This document shows, in pieces, positions 35,458 to 35,480 of a DNA stretch of 35,480 nt. The notes under the pieces are model-generated. The model was not told the DNA's origin and made no database searches. It worked only from the letters and a program-made list of their open reading frames with translations. Within the stretch, counting starts at the first letter, position 1, and the number at the start of each line of letters is the position of its first letter. This DNA is from JADJEI01 sp035328465 (GTDB lineage Bacteria > Bacteroidota > Ignavibacteria > Ignavibacteriales > Ignavibacteriaceae): contig DAOLIQ010000025.1 of assembly GCA_035328465.1 (NCBI GenBank), forward strand, positions 1-35,480, read 5' to 3'. Position numbers and translations under genes: made by a program.

Positions 35458-35480
35458 TGTTTAATCTCCCTTAATTTATT

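Overview
The window is AT-rich bacterial DNA with the marks of the Bacteroidota/Chlorobi side of the tree, most probably an Ignavibacteria-like organism (inference). The main evidence is five genes (one frameshifted) whose products end in type IX secretion (T9SS) sorting domains with the YPNPFNPST...GVYxYRL pattern, plus a PorZ-like T9SS component and a menaquinone-type methyltransferase. Most genes start with ATG behind GGAG-like ribosome sites. One TTG start (the Crp/Fnr regulator) and one probable CTG start (the ROK kinase) are needed.

Left part (1-18,000) is mostly housekeeping. A STAS-domain anti-sigma antagonist, purA and a membrane histidine kinase read rightward. A 586-bp convergent gap follows. 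Leftward come aroB, aroK, an outer-membrane barrel protein and a large PpiD/SurA-like periplasmic chaperone. Rightward again are a TTG-started Crp/Fnr regulator directly abutting a PHP phosphoesterase, then porZ and an ABC-F ATPase. A ROK sugar kinase converges on the ABC-F gene. rsmA, a PAP2 membrane phosphatase and ubiE/menG then form a co-directional group.

Middle (18,000-23,800) is a tight leftward operon with 4-bp and 8-bp overlaps: M14 carboxypeptidase (T9SS cargo), rhomboid protease, CMD/AhpD-like protein, amidohydrolase, RdgB and a lipoprotein.

Right part (23,800-35,480) is accessory. It holds a GC-rich array of degenerate 21-bp repeats encoding heptapeptides, in an ORF broken by TGA. 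Next are four large T9SS cargo genes, one of them frameshifted. A 232-aa family protein is present as one intact copy and one internally deleted copy with the same leader and terminator. The window ends with a membrane-anchored response regulator carrying a GcvH-like domain that lacks the lipoyl lysine.

The most interesting item is in the gap after the histidine kinase. Two tandem units there each have a sigma-54-type -24/-12 box (TGGCAY-N5-TTGT), a predicted start at CGAAA, shared AGCATAGC, CCCTCC and ATGACAC blocks, and an intrinsic terminator whose stem sequence differs between the units. They look like paralogous sigma-54-driven small RNAs with a conserved anti-Shine-Dalgarno-like C-rich segment, comparable in arrangement, not in sequence, to the Vibrio Qrr RNAs. 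I know of no described family matching them, but no search was possible.
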